Part shown: in pieces, positions 8,283 through 17,617 of the stretch
Layout: each line of letters opens with the position of its first letter
Numbering within the stretch: position 1 is the first letter of the stretch
Assembly: GCF_014889545.1 (NCBI RefSeq)
Contig: NZ_QKOF01000007.1
Coordinates: 197,718-261,717, forward strand
Source of the DNA: Methanothermobacter thermautotrophicus
GTDB taxonomy: Archaea > Methanobacteriota > Methanobacteria > Methanobacteriales > Methanothermobacteraceae
Reading direction: 5' to 3'
Length of the DNA stretch: 64,000 nucleotides
Program-made: the position numbers and the translations under genes
The notes under the pieces: model-generated
Databases searched by the model: none
Seen by the model: the letters and a program-made list of their open reading frames with translations, nothing else
Told to the model about the DNA's origin: nothing

Positions 8283-8619
8283 CTAAAACATTGCCCTCTC
8301 ATACTCCATTATCCTGGAAACAGCACCAAAAACATTAAAATCTAAAACATTGCCCTCTCATACTCCATTATCCTGGAAACAGCACCAAAAACATTAAAAT
8401 CTAAAACATTGCCCTCTCATACTCCATTATCCTGGAAACAGCACCAAAAACATTAAAATCTAAAACATTGCCCTCTCATACTCCATTATCCTGGAAACAG
8501 CACCAAAAACATTAAAATCTAAAACATTGCCCTCTCATACTCCATTATCCTGGAAACAGCACCAAAAACATTAAAATCTAAAACATTGCCCTCTCATACT
8601 CCATTATCCTGGAAACAGC
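8283..8619. repeat. Five 59-bp tandem copies of the 3' end of the chelatase gene, plus the genic copy
   Basis: Units begin with CTAAAACATTGCCCTCTC at 8283, 8342, 8401, 8460, 8519 and 8578, an exact 59-bp period. The sixth unit is the true end of the gene on the minus strand: the shared 42 bp encode [13 protein letters not shown] and the stop codon. Each extra unit adds a 17-bp linker (ACCAAAAACATTAAAAT). Complete units are identical as far as I can read them, so the expansion is recent or kept uniform. Direct repeats without unique spacers, so not CRISPR. Confidence 0.95.
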
Positions 8620-10581
8620 GCTGGATGGGTCCCTGAGGTCATGGAGGTCATAGTAGCTGCCCCCTGAAGCCAGGGCTATCTCCATGTTGAGGTCCCTTCC
8701 ACCCCGTGATCCCCTCTCAAAGTTTATCACCGTTGAGGGTATCTCCTCATCCTTCAGCCTTGAGGCCGCCTCAACAGCCTCCCTCTTGGGGTCCCTGCCC
8801 ACACCAACATTGGGCATACCATCACTGAGTATTACCATGAATGGAACGTACTCGCCGCGCCTCTTCTCCTCCCTGAGTATCTCAAGACCGCGCTCTATGC
8901 CCTGGGCCATGGGTGTTGTCCCACCGACCCTTATGCTCTCCACGGCATCCCTGAAGGATGATGCATGGGCAGTTGAGGGTATTATCACCTTCGCGTCCCT
9001 GCCCCTGAATCCAACAACACTTATCCTGTCCCTGTGCCTCTGCGCATCCTCTATGAACCTCTCTATGAGGCCCTTGACCATTGCGGCCTTCCTGTCAGAG
9101 AACATGGACCCGCTTATGTCGACCACAAGGACTATGGATGCCCTTGCACCGTGTTTGCGTATCTTCTCCCTTATATCACCGGGCCTTATCTCAAGTTCAC
9201 CCCTGGAGGCCGCAGCACGGATTGTGGCGTCTATGGCCACATCCCCGGGCTCACCCCTGGGGAACCTGCTCCTTATGTACTTCCCCTTACTTGTCTTTGA
9301 CTCGACACGTGCACCGTAGAGCCTCTCCTTCTTCCTGCCCCTGACCTTAAGGAGCTTCTTTATATCAACATCCACGTCCTCGGTTTCAGGGCTTCTATCT
9401 GGTCCCCCCGCAGATAGGCCGGCCAGGGAGGCTGAACCCCTTGACTCTGAACCTTCATTCCCCTGAGAACCTCCGGAGCCCTGACCTGACTCCTCACCCT
9501 CAGAACCCCCTGAACCTTCACCCCCTGATGATGCCTCTGAGTCGCCCTGATCCTCCTCAGATTCCCTCTCACGCTCCATCTCCTCACGGGCCCTCTGCAT
9601 CTCCCTCCTGGTGTTCTCGCGGTTGTAGGTCCTGCCTGGTATCCTCTCACCAAGGACAAGGACTATTGCATCCTCAACGTCCTCCTCGCGTACCCTCCTT
9701 CTTCCATTGAAGGCGGCTATTGCCTTTGATGTCCTCACTATGGCAATGTCGGACCGGTGGCCGTCAACACCTGCATCAACACAGACCCTTGCTATGAGCT
9801 CCAGGAGGTCATCGTCGATGGTCACCGCCGGGAGAAGCTTCCTGGCAGCCATTATCCTGTCACGTAGCCTGCTCTGGCTTTCAGCGAACCTCTCAACGAA
9901 GCCCTCAGGGTCGTCCTCGAATTCATCCCTCCTCTTCATTATGAGGACCCTCTGCCCTATGTCGGTCACGGTCTCCACGTTTATGTGTATACCTATCCTG
10001 TCTGAAAGCTGGGGCCTAAGTTCGCCCTCAGCAGGGTTCATGGTACCGACGAGTATGAACCTTGAGGGGTGCTGGAGGGATATGCCCTCCCTCTCCACCG
10101 TGTTGACACCGTAGGCCGCCGCATCCAGGAGCACGTCGACCAGGTGGTCATCCAGGAGGTTTATCTCATCAACGTAGAGTATGTTCCTGTTGGCCTCTGC
10201 AAGTATACCCGGCTCAAGGGCCTTTATCCCCTCGGTGAGGGCCTTCCCTATGTCGAGTGACCCGACAACACGGTCCTCTGTGGCCCCCAGTGGGAGTTCA
10301 ACGACCCTCATCTTCCGGTATTCAACCTCCACGTCCCCGCCACGGCACATGTCACATGCACCCTCCGGGTCATCCGGGTCGCAGTTGAAGGGGCAGCCCT
10401 TAACAGTCCTCAGGGAGGGCAGGAGATCCGCCAGGGCCCTCACCGCCGTTGTCTTACCTGTACCCTTATCACCCTTGATGAGGACACCGCCTATCCCAGG
10501 GTTTATTGCGTTGAGTATAAGGGCCTTTTTAACCTTTTCCTGTCCTACTATGGCTGTGAATGGAAAAATAAGGTTCTTCAT
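8578..10581 (-). CDS. Fused ChlI/ChlD-type AAA+ and VWA chelatase subunit
   Basis: 667 residues. N-terminal AAA+ domain with Walker A ([10 protein letters not shown], near residue 37), a cysteine group [17 protein letters not shown], Walker B ([13 protein letters not shown]) and the [14 protein letters not shown] arm of the ChlI family. A Ser/Gly/Glu-rich linker of about 70 residues follows, then a VWA domain with an intact MIDAS (DISGSM). This is the ATPase and VWA part of a Mg/Co chelatase fused in one chain. In methanogens the partner is most likely a CobN-type large subunit encoded elsewhere, so cobalt or another corrin/porphinoid metallation step is a better guess than chlorophyll. GGTGA precedes the ATG. 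The last 42 bp recur five times downstream. Confidence 0.88.
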   Translation of the reverse strand: MKNLIFPFTAIVGQEKVKKALILNAINPGIGGVLIKGDKGTGKTTAVRALADLLPSLRTVKGCPFNCDPDDPEGACDMCRGGDVEVEYRKMRVVELPLGATEDRVVGSLDIGKALTEGIKALEPGILAEANRNILYVDEINLLDDHLVDVLLDAAAYGVNTVEREGISLQHPSRFILVGTMNPAEGELRPQLSDRIGIHINVETVTDIGQRVLIMKRRDEFEDDPEGFVERFAESQSRLRDRIMAARKLLPAVTIDDDLLELIARVCVDAGVDGHRSDIAIVRTSKAIAAFNGRRRVREEDVEDAIVLVLGERIPGRTYNRENTRREMQRAREEMERERESEEDQGDSEASSGGEGSGGSEGEESGQGSGGSQGNEGSESRGSASLAGLSAGGPDRSPETEDVDVDIKKLLKVRGRKKERLYGARVESKTSKGKYIRSRFPRGEPGDVAIDATIRAAASRGELEIRPGDIREKIRKHGARASIVLVVDISGSMFSDRKAAMVKGLIERFIEDAQRHRDRISVVGFRGRDAKVIIPSTAHASSFRDAVESIRVGGTTPMAQGIERGLEILREEKRRGEYVPFMVILSDGMPNVGVGRDPKREAVEAASRLKDEEIPSTVINFERGSRGGRDLNMEIALASGGSYYDLHDLRDPSSAVSRIMEYERAMF

Positions 10582-10742
10582 TAACTCACCTGGTCATCCT
10601 GACCATTTAATTTTATATTTATTCTGAATAATAAGTTTTTACATGGTATGGTATTAATGTTTCATGATATCTTAGGATAAAGAAGCGCCCTGCTGGATAA
10701 AATAGATAAGTGATTGACCCCATAGAAGTAACAGGTGATATC

Positions 10743-10898
10743 ATGTGTACCGTTGGAGGTCCAATGGCTGATATAGATATTAAGAAGATGAAGACCCGTA
10801 AATGCAGGTGCCTTGACTGTGGAAACGAATTCAAGGGTGTTGGAAGGCGGGTTATCTGCCCATCATGCCAGTCAGATAACGTTGAATGCGAGGGCTAG
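10743..10898 (+). CDS. Small zinc-ribbon protein
   Basis: 51 residues from an ATG at 10743 preceded by GGTGAT three bases upstream. The C-terminal half is a two-CxxC zinc ribbon (RCLDCGNEFKGVG, then VICPSCQSDNVEC), which suggests nucleic-acid or protein binding; no specific family recognised. A second in-frame ATG with its own GGAGGT lies at 10764. The stop overlaps the region just before the next gene, so the two are probably co-translated. Confidence 0.7.
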   Translation: MCTVGGPMADIDIKKMKTRKCRCLDCGNEFKGVGRRVICPSCQSDNVECEG

Positions 10899-10906
10899 GT
10901 GGTACC

Positions 10907-11371
10907 CTGGAATTCAAAATCAATGAGGACGAGATACTATTTGTTGAGGGCGGGGGTCTCCTCGGCATCATACCATCAGGTAGAGAGCGGACCATATTCA
11001 TGAACACAGCAGAGGATGAAGTTGCCCTCTTCCTGGACCCCAGGGACCTCATAGTCATATCCGCCTTCAGGGCCGATGCTAAAATGAGGAGGGGTATAAA
11101 GGCCCTCGCGTACCTCATCCTTGAGACCGGGAACCCCCTCGTGGTCCTTCCAGAGGATCACCCCGGGTCCCGGAGGCTGAAGATGGTCGTCTCGGCAGCA
11201 GAGAGGGTGAGGCTCAGCTGTGACATAACACCGGGCACGCACCCTGACCACCACCTCCTCTGCTCTGCACCGGCACTCTCTGGTATGGAGATCGTGTCGG
11301 TGGATGGTGGTGTTGAACTCCTGAATGCACCCCCTGGTATCAGGGTGTGGAGGGAGGGCCTTGACTGGTGA
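10907..11371 (+). CDS. Conserved archaeal protein of unknown function, probable CUG start
   Basis: The conventional ATG at 10886 has no ribosome binding site and overlaps the upstream gene by 13 bp. An AGGTGGT (10897-10903) lies three bases before a CTG at 10907, the same geometry as other genes in the window, so I place the start there (154 residues, beginning MEFKINEDEILFVEGGGLLG). The protein is soluble, alpha/beta, with a His-rich stretch GTHPDHHLLCSAP near residue 113 that might bind metal. I do not recognise the family. It lies 8 bp after the zinc-ribbon gene and is probably in one operon with it. Confidence 0.65.
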   Translation: MEFKINEDEILFVEGGGLLGIIPSGRERTIFMNTAEDEVALFLDPRDLIVISAFRADAKMRRGIKALAYLILETGNPLVVLPEDHPGSRRLKMVVSAAERVRLSCDITPGTHPDHHLLCSAPALSGMEIVSVDGGVELLNAPPGIRVWREGLDW

Positions 11372-11418
11372 TGTGGGAAACCATTTTTAAGGCAGGGCCA
11401 CATAAACCATCACAGTGA

Positions 11419-12117
11419 ATGAAGATGATAAGTGAATTCTATCAGATATTTGGACAGCTGGTGTTCCTTGCAGGGGTGGGCATCCTGATCATGCTGGCAT
11501 CAAGCCTCTTCCTTGGAAGGCTCCTCCTGAATGAGGACCGGTTGATATTCCCCAGACTCCTCCTCATCACGGTCGACATGTTCTATGGACCATTCAAGAA
11601 GTTCTCAGAGACCCTTGGCCTCAACAGCCGTATAGTGGACCAGATAGGCGTTGAGGTCAGGAACAAGATCAACGAGAAGAGGTTCAGAGCCATAGACCCC
11701 CATGATAAGGCCCTTGTACTGCCACACTGCCTCAGAAATCCCGAGTGCGAGGCCCGGCTTGAAAGGACCGGGCTGGTCTGCACCGGATGCAACAGGTGCA
11801 TAATAGGGAAGATCAAGGAGAGGGCCGAGGCCATAGGATACACGGTCTTCGTGATACCCGGGTCAACCTTCATAAAGAAGATCGTGGAGGAGCACAGGTT
11901 CAAGGCGGTCCTTGGGGTTGCCTGCTACCAGGACCTGAACCTGGCCATGATGAAGCTGTCGAAGTTCTCGCCCCAGGGTGTGCCCCTCCTGAGGGACGGC
12001 TGCTTCCGGACGAAGGTGGACTTCAGGGCTGTCCTGCAGAAGATGGGAATCGAAGAGGAGTTAAGAAGACCGAGGGCCTGTATGAGCCAGGTCCCTGGAG
12101 GGACACAGGAGCGGTGA
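11419..12117 (+). CDS. DUF116 membrane-associated cysteine-rich protein
   Basis: 232 residues: an N-terminal membrane helix ([20 protein letters not shown], about 13-33), a linker, then the DUF116 domain with [11 protein letters not shown] and CTGCNRC, a cysteine layout that could bind a metal or Fe-S cluster, and later [12 protein letters not shown] and [10 protein letters not shown]. The biochemical role of DUF116 is not known to me. Four bases separate it from the TatD-like gene, whose ribosome binding site overlaps this stop codon, so the two form an operon. An alternative ATG is at residue 3. Confidence 0.85.
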   Translation: MKMISEFYQIFGQLVFLAGVGILIMLASSLFLGRLLLNEDRLIFPRLLLITVDMFYGPFKKFSETLGLNSRIVDQIGVEVRNKINEKRFRAIDPHDKALVLPHCLRNPECEARLERTGLVCTGCNRCIIGKIKERAEAIGYTVFVIPGSTFIKKIVEEHRFKAVLGVACYQDLNLAMMKLSKFSPQGVPLLRDGCFRTKVDFRAVLQKMGIEEELRRPRACMSQVPGGTQER

Positions 12118-12121
12118 TACC

Positions 12122-12955
12122 TTGGACATCCCCATCACAGATAACCACATACACGTTGACCCTCTAAACGGTGATGGCCCTGTTGCAGTTGCAGAGAAAT
12201 TCTACAGGGCCGGTGGGAGGCGGATGATAATCCCGAACAAGCCCTCATGGACCATAAAGGCGGGGACAGACTACCGCAGGACCATGGACACGGTCCTGGA
12301 CTACGTTGAGATGATCAACAGGGAGACTGAAGTTGAGGCCCATGCAGTTGTGGGACTGCACCCTGCAGAGCTATCAAGGCTCCTTGAGGCGGGTCGTGAG
12401 ATTGAGAGGGCCGAGGAGATGATAAGGGATGGCCTGGAATACGCCCAGTCCCTGGTACTCGAGGGGAGGGCTGTGGCCATCGGCGAGGTTGGGAGGCCCC
12501 ACTATCCTGTCAGTGATGAGGAGCTTGCAGCCCACAACAGGCTTATGATCTATGCCATGGAGCTTGCAGCCGAGGCATCATGCCCTGTTCAGCTACACAC
12601 CGAGAGCTCGGGTCCGGAGGAGTTCAGGGAATTTGCCGGGATGGCTGAAAGGGCTGGTATAAAGAAACACATGGTTATAAAGCACTTTTCAGGGCCCCTC
12701 ACAGCACCTGAGGAGAACCATGGACTCACCCCATCATTAATCGCATCAAGGGACGTTGTTAGGGATGGCATCATGAAGGGTGGCCGCTTCCTCATGGAGA
12801 CAGACTACCTGGATGACTCCGGGAGGCCGGGGGCAGTCCTTGGGCCGAAGACCGTGCCCCGGAGGACCATTGAATTCATCAATAGGGGTATATTCACCGA
12901 GGAGGATGCCTACAGGATCCACGAGGAGACCGTTGAGAGGGTCTACGGGATCTGA
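12122..12955 (+). CDS. TatD-like metal-dependent hydrolase
   Basis: 277 residues from a TTG at 12122, set by GGTGAT three bases upstream that overlaps the DUF116 stop. It carries the amidohydrolase-type metal ligands of TatD enzymes: DNHIHVDP at the N-terminus, GLHPAE, AIGEVGRPHYPV, CPVQLHTES, VIKHFSG and a terminal METDYLDD. The family contains DNases and other phosphoesterases; the substrate here is not known. It closes a DUF116-TatD pair. Confidence 0.85.
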   Translation: MDIPITDNHIHVDPLNGDGPVAVAEKFYRAGGRRMIIPNKPSWTIKAGTDYRRTMDTVLDYVEMINRETEVEAHAVVGLHPAELSRLLEAGREIERAEEMIRDGLEYAQSLVLEGRAVAIGEVGRPHYPVSDEELAAHNRLMIYAMELAAEASCPVQLHTESSGPEEFREFAGMAERAGIKKHMVIKHFSGPLTAPEENHGLTPSLIASRDVVRDGIMKGGRFLMETDYLDDSGRPGAVLGPKTVPRRTIEFINRGIFTEEDAYRIHEETVERVYGI

Positions 12956-13185
12956 ATTTCTGGACGAATTCCACTAAAAGCATCCAGTGCAGAAAAAGAT
13001 CTATTTTTTGATGATCCCTCTGCGATGATCATGCCCTAAATCATATAAGAAAGATAATTCTTATCCTGCTGAAGTTAACTATCCGAGATCCTGGAGGGGT
13101 TCCCCTGGCAAAGTTCTACCATTTTCAGATCCCTGAGATTTTAAGGGTATTCAGATCCATGGACACTAAAAAAGGATCAGATAGT

Positions 13186-13764
13186 TCAGTGTGAACCCCC
13201 CAGAAGCAGGCTCACCACCCCTATAAGTAACCCTATGACCACCACCTCAAGGCTCGTCCTCAGGATGTTCTCCCTTGAAACCCTCCCCAGGTATACTCCG
13301 AGGATGAAGAGTGCTGTGAGGCATAGAAGGACCGTTACCATGGTTGCAGTTATCCTGTCACCTATAACAAGGAAGGGTAGGACCGGTACAAAGGATCCCA
13401 GAAAACTGGAGAACCCATGGGTGAACATGCTCATGTAGACCCTCCTCCGGGCCTGCTGGTGGATGATGGTGTCATCTAGCTTACCCTCATCCATCATCAT
13501 CTTCCTCTCAAGTTCACGCATGGTCCGGGTCTCCTCGGCCCTCTCACCGATGAATGACCCGAAGGCATTGGACATTGCAAGGGCCACACCACCGCTGAGG
13601 CCTGTGAGGGCTATGAGGTAGTTATCCACGCTGAGGCCCCCGGCACCTGCAACACCGCTTGCTGTCAGGGTGACACCCATAACAGCCAGTATCCCGTCAA
13701 GGGTGCCCAGGGCCACGTACCTGCTCATATTTATGTACTCATGAAGAAATCCGCGTACATCCAT
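13186..13764 (-). CDS. VIT1/CCC1-like membrane transporter
   Basis: 192 residues with about five hydrophobic segments. The N-terminal helix RYVALGTLDGILAVMGVTL and the following charged loop with MRELERKMMMDEGKLDD match the vacuolar iron/manganese transporter (VIT1/CCC1) fold, whose cytosolic loop binds metal through Glu/Met residues. It probably moves Fe or Mn across the membrane, though direction and metal are inferred. A GGTGGATGAT site lies 5 bp before the ATG. The gene follows the HMG-CoA reductase gene with the same orientation. Confidence 0.75.
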   Translation of the reverse strand: MDVRGFLHEYINMSRYVALGTLDGILAVMGVTLTASGVAGAGGLSVDNYLIALTGLSGGVALAMSNAFGSFIGERAEETRTMRELERKMMMDEGKLDDTIIHQQARRRVYMSMFTHGFSSFLGSFVPVLPFLVIGDRITATMVTVLLCLTALFILGVYLGRVSRENILRTSLEVVVIGLLIGVVSLLLGGSH

Positions 13765-13785
13765 CCCAGATCATCCACCTCTCAA

Positions 13786-14979
13786 TCATCCACGGCCGAG
13801 TTCACTGTGGGCCCGTGCAAGGTGACCCGCTGCGAGGGCACCCATGAGGGAAAGCTCACCTGCAAGAACAGCCCCTCCAACTATCTCTGCAAATTCGTGG
13901 ACCCTGCCTCCTCCCCTGACACCCATGATGTCAAGGCACTCAGAGGCTGTTTCAAGTCCAGTGCCGCCGCCAACGGTTGCCAGGGGGACATCCGGGAGGT
14001 TCACCGCGAAGTAGAGGTCCCCGTTCCTCTCCTCTGCAATGGTAACCCCCAGGCTACCCTCAACTATGTGGGCCTCGTCCTGTCCTGTTGCAAGGAATAT
14101 TGCCCCTATTATGTTGGCGTAGTGCGCATTGAATCCCATGCTACCAGCCGCCGCTGATCCAATGAGATTCTTGGCCGTGTTAACCTCCACCACTGCCCCG
14201 GGAGTTGTTTTAAGGACAGACTCGACCATGTCGCCGGGTACCATTATCTCGGCTGTTATACTCTTACCCCTCCCCTCTATGAGGTTAACGGCGGCGGGCT
14301 TCTTATCGGTGCAGAGGTTGCCGCTCAGTGCTATCACATGGGCCCCGGTCTCCCTGGTGAGGAGTTCAAGGGCCCTCTCAGTTGCAATGGTGACCATGTT
14401 CATCCCCATGCTGTCACCGGTTGTGTAGACGAAACGCGGGTAGACATAGGAACCCGCCACGATAACAGGGTCTATCTTAACGAGCTTACCGTGCCTGGTT
14501 GTGGATTCTGCCTCCTCCCTGAGGGCATCCATGTTCTCATAGATCCATTCCCTCAGCCTGAGGGCCTCAACCACGGACCCTGTCCTTATGACTGGTGCGC
14601 GGGTCATGGAGTCACCTGTCACCCTGACGGTGGCCCCTCCGGCCCGTGTTATCACCGAGCAACCCCTGTTCACCGATGCGACAAGGGCGCCCTCAGAGGT
14701 TGCCAGGGGCACATAGTACTCTCCATCTGCATGTTCACCCCTCACCCTCAGTGGACCCGCGACTCCCAGGGGGATCTGCACAGCCCCTATGGGGTTCTCT
14801 ATGTTCCTCCTTGAAGCCCGCTCCATGTCAATGCTGTAGTTTGAGACATGTTCAAGTTTAACCCCGCAGGTCCTCTCAATGAACTCCCTTCTTATCCTGA
14901 CGGCCTCATCCACCGGGACGTGCCTTTCGATCTCGTAGAGCTTGATCCTCCCCTCCAGGAGGTCATCCATGAGTGACAT
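13786..14979 (-). CDS. hmgA: 3-hydroxy-3-methylglutaryl-CoA reductase
   Basis: 397 residues, class I type. It reduces HMG-CoA to mevalonate for isoprenoid lipid synthesis. Visible motifs: ENPIGAVQIPLGVAGPL, TTGDSMGMNMVTIATE (cofactor region), CTDKKPAAVNLIEGRG with the catalytic lysine, and the C-terminal LAAGHLARAHSELGRG with the catalytic histidine. The start ATG overlaps the sucD stop (TGATG), so translation is probably coupled to sucD. Confidence 0.97.
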   Translation of the reverse strand: MSLMDDLLEGRIKLYEIERHVPVDEAVRIRREFIERTCGVKLEHVSNYSIDMERASRRNIENPIGAVQIPLGVAGPLRVRGEHADGEYYVPLATSEGALVASVNRGCSVITRAGGATVRVTGDSMTRAPVIRTGSVVEALRLREWIYENMDALREEAESTTRHGKLVKIDPVIVAGSYVYPRFVYTTGDSMGMNMVTIATERALELLTRETGAHVIALSGNLCTDKKPAAVNLIEGRGKSITAEIMVPGDMVESVLKTTPGAVVEVNTAKNLIGSAAAGSMGFNAHYANIIGAIFLATGQDEAHIVEGSLGVTIAEERNGDLYFAVNLPDVPLATVGGGTGLETASECLDIMGVRGGGRVHEFAEIVGGAVLAGELSLMGALAAGHLARAHSELGRG

Positions 14980-15845
14980 CAGCGCACCCCCATGTGGGCC
15001 CTGATCTCATCCACTATGGCTGATGGCCTGTCAACAACCACGGCACCTGCCGCCTCCAGTGCCTCCCTCTTGCTGCTGGCGGTGCCTGTGCCTCCCTCGA
15101 TTATTGCCCCTGCATGTCCCATCCGCTTACCTGGGGGTGCAGTTGCACCGGATATGAATGCGAAAACAGGCTTTGACATCTGCTCAATGTAACTGGCAGC
15201 CCTCTCCTCTGCATCTCCACCGATCTCACCTATAAGGACGACGGCTTCTGTATCGGGGTCATCCTCGAATCTTTCAAGGACATCCACGAATCCGAGTCCT
15301 GTTACAGGGTCCCCCCCGATACCCACACATGTACTCTGGCCTAATCCAGCCTCTGTGAGCTGGGCTGCAAATTCATAGGTCAGTGTGCCGCTCCTTGAGA
15401 CTATGCCTATGCTTCCCTCGGTGAATATGTGGGTGGGCATTATACCAAGCTTCCCGACACCCGGGGTGATTATGCCGGGGGTGTTGGGACCTATAACCGT
15501 CTTACCCATCCTTGAGGCGTACTCCATTATCTGCATGGAGTCATGGACAGGTATGTGCTCGGTTATTATCACGACAAGGTCGAGGTGTCGTATTGATTCA
15601 AAGGCTGCATCCTTTGCGAAGGGTGCAGGTACGAATATTATGGAGGCATTGACATCCATCTCCTCGGTGACCTCCTCCACCGAGTTGTAGACGTCCAGGC
15701 CAAGGAACTCCTGGCCGCCCTTACCGGGTGTGACACCCGCCACTATCCTGGTTCCGTACTCGAGCATCTGTTTAGTGTGAAATGATCCCTGTTTACCTGT
15801 TATGCCCTGAACAAGGCACCTGGTATCCTCATCAAGCAGTATCAT
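14979..15845 (-). CDS. sucD: Succinyl-CoA ligase (ADP/GDP-forming) alpha subunit
   Basis: 288 residues. CoA-binding Rossmann part begins [20 protein letters not shown]; the active-site histidine lies in [18 protein letters not shown], and [11 protein letters not shown] is also present. In methanogens this enzyme belongs to the incomplete reductive TCA branch. The beta subunit is not adjacent. The gene stop overlaps the hmgA start by one base. Confidence 0.96.
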   Translation of the reverse strand: MILLDEDTRCLVQGITGKQGSFHTKQMLEYGTRIVAGVTPGKGGQEFLGLDVYNSVEEVTEEMDVNASIIFVPAPFAKDAAFESIRHLDLVVIITEHIPVHDSMQIMEYASRMGKTVIGPNTPGIITPGVGKLGIMPTHIFTEGSIGIVSRSGTLTYEFAAQLTEAGLGQSTCVGIGGDPVTGLGFVDVLERFEDDPDTEAVVLIGEIGGDAEERAASYIEQMSKPVFAFISGATAPPGKRMGHAGAIIEGGTGTASSKREALEAAGAVVVDRPSAIVDEIRAHMGVR

Positions 15846-15998
15846 GATCTATCCCCTCATCCTTTCCTTTGTGGTCTGAACTATTTAATTATGCCCATAA
15901 GAGCCTGACCTTCAAGGGAGCCTTATATGGTAGACTCTGGAGAGCATGTAACCTTAAATGATGATGTCTCCGCCGCATTTGAGGCGGGTATGAAATCA

Positions 15999-16736
15999 TT
16001 AAACCCTCAGGATCCTCGTCCTCTCCTCAAAGGGTACCGCGAGGTCTATGAGGTTACCGTTAAGGAATGCCGTGGCCGAGACTATGACGCTGCCAGGGAT
16101 TACGTGTGACGGTGAGCCCCTCCTTACAAGGTAAACGTTCTTATGGCCGAGGGCGGCGCCGAGCATCGCCCCTGCTGCAACGCCAACACTCTCAATGTCC
16201 TCTATGGTCGCAGCAACCACCGGGTCGTCGGTCTTATCGGATACAAATCCCACCCCCGGGATCTCACGGACACCAGGCATGACCTCCTGGCTCACATCTG
16301 TAACACCATCCATGCCCCTGGCTGCGGCTATGGCAGAATTTGCAACGTCAGCCACGAAGTCTTCACCACCATAGGTGTCAAATGCAAGTATAACCGCATC
16401 TGGATACCTGTCCTGCCTTACAGCTGCCTCTGCATATGATATGCCCTCCCCTGCACCATCAGGTTCATCTGATATACCCTCAAGGTCTCCGAGGCTCTCT
16501 GACGAATCCCTGAGTATCTCAACTATTGCCCTGTTCACAGTCTCAAGCATGTCATCCTCCACGAATGCACTTATAACAACGTCGTCACCCGTTATATTTG
16601 TCAGTGCCGCTCTCTCTGCACCCGCATCAAGAAGCCCCGGTATGGAGGCCTCAAGGGAGGCAATAAGTTCCCTGCTGCAGCTCGTATCATTATCTGATAT
16701 ATCTGCACCTATGGAAGTTACCTTCAAAACAATCAC
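15999..16736 (-). CDS. Conserved methanogen protein of unknown function
   Basis: 245 residues, acidic, cytosolic, with two alpha/beta halves (for example AVILAFDTYGGEDFVADVAN, and GVAAGAMLGAALGHKNVYLV). No cofactor-binding signature that I can name. Codon use matches its neighbours. It is transcribed away from aroD from the shared 16737-16949 region and lies 153 bp upstream of sucD. Confidence 0.7.
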   Translation of the reverse strand: MIVLKVTSIGADISDNDTSCSRELIASLEASIPGLLDAGAERAALTNITGDDVVISAFVEDDMLETVNRAIVEILRDSSESLGDLEGISDEPDGAGEGISYAEAAVRQDRYPDAVILAFDTYGGEDFVADVANSAIAAARGMDGVTDVSQEVMPGVREIPGVGFVSDKTDDPVVAATIEDIESVGVAAGAMLGAALGHKNVYLVRRGSPSHVIPGSVIVSATAFLNGNLIDLAVPFEERTRILRV

Positions 16737-16863
16737 CTATACCTAATTTGAGGTGCCTGAATAAATAGTTTAGATGACCTCACACCTGGCAATGGGAGGA
16801 TGCATGTGAACCTGTATCAGAGACCTGGCCTCAGACGGTATCAACGCTCCCCTCAAAAAAATT

Positions 16864-16873
16864 ATTTTATATC
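16864..16873 (+). promoter_or_regulatory. TATA element upstream of aroD
   Basis: ATTTTATATC about 80 bp before the aroD ATG. A start near 16895 would give a leader of about 55 nt. The intergenic region also serves the divergent gene at 15999-16736. Confidence 0.5.
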
Positions 16874-16949
16874 AAAAGGGACATAAAGAATCACACTAAA
16901 ATCTTTAGTTCTCTGAAGACTCCAGAAAATCACGGGAGAAATATTTCAC

Positions 16950-17615
16950 ATGAACACAAAGATCTGTGTCCCGGTATTTGAGAAGACACCCCACGAGGTT
17001 ACTGAATCAGCCATGAGGGCCATTGAGGCCGGTGCTGATATCCTTGAAATACGAATTGATGGCCTCCAGGAACCTGGAGAAATTAATATCAGGGAACTCA
17101 TAGAGGATATAGGGTTCCCTGTGATTGCAACCAACCGGTCACCGGCCGAGGGTGGTCATTTCAGTGGCAGCGAGGATGAAAGAATAAAGCTGCTCATGGC
17201 TGCGGCTGAAGTCGCCGACTTCGTGGATATTGAACTCAGCAGTGCCCGTGAGGACATAGAGAGGGTCACCATGAATGCCAGGAGAAGCATCATATCCTAC
17301 CATAACTTCAGGGAGACACCCTCACTGGAGGCCCTCCTGAGGATCGTCAGGATGGCCAGGGAGATGGGTGACATGGCCAAGGTTGCTGTGATGCCAGAGA
17401 ACATGGCAGACACCCTGGTGGTCCTCCAGCTCCTCAGCCTCGAGGATGACACTGTGGCGATATCCATGGGTGAACTCGGCAGATACACGAGGGTTGCAGC
17501 CGCCCTTTTCGGCTCCCCCATCACCTTCGCATCACTGGGGAGGGGGACTGCCCCTGGACAGATGGATGTTGATGTAACCCGGAAAATGATCAGAGAACTC
17601 ATGCCGGAGGATTGA
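16950..17615 (+). CDS. aroD: 3-dehydroquinate dehydratase, type I
   Basis: 221 residues. Third step of the shikimate route. Type I signatures are present: ADILEIRIDGL (substrate contacts), IISYHNF (catalytic His) and MAKVAVMPEN (Schiff-base lysine), with GRYTRVAAALFGSPITFASL near the end. Its last codons supply the GGAGG site for the signal-peptidase gene that follows. Its pathway partners ADH synthase and DHQ synthase II are 6 kb downstream. Confidence 0.96.
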   Translation: MNTKICVPVFEKTPHEVTESAMRAIEAGADILEIRIDGLQEPGEINIRELIEDIGFPVIATNRSPAEGGHFSGSEDERIKLLMAAAEVADFVDIELSSAREDIERVTMNARRSIISYHNFRETPSLEALLRIVRMAREMGDMAKVAVMPENMADTLVVLQLLSLEDDTVAISMGELGRYTRVAAALFGSPITFASLGRGTAPGQMDVDVTRKMIRELMPED

Positions 17616-17617
17616 AG

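Noticed and set aside
8283-8619. Resemblance of the 59-bp array to a CRISPR
   Set aside because: Whole units including the linker are identical, no unique spacers, and each unit copies the end of the adjacent CDS; no cas genes nearby.
15927-16109. Plus-strand frame of 60 codons
   Set aside because: Overlaps the well-formed minus-strand gene 15999-16736 and has no ribosome binding site.
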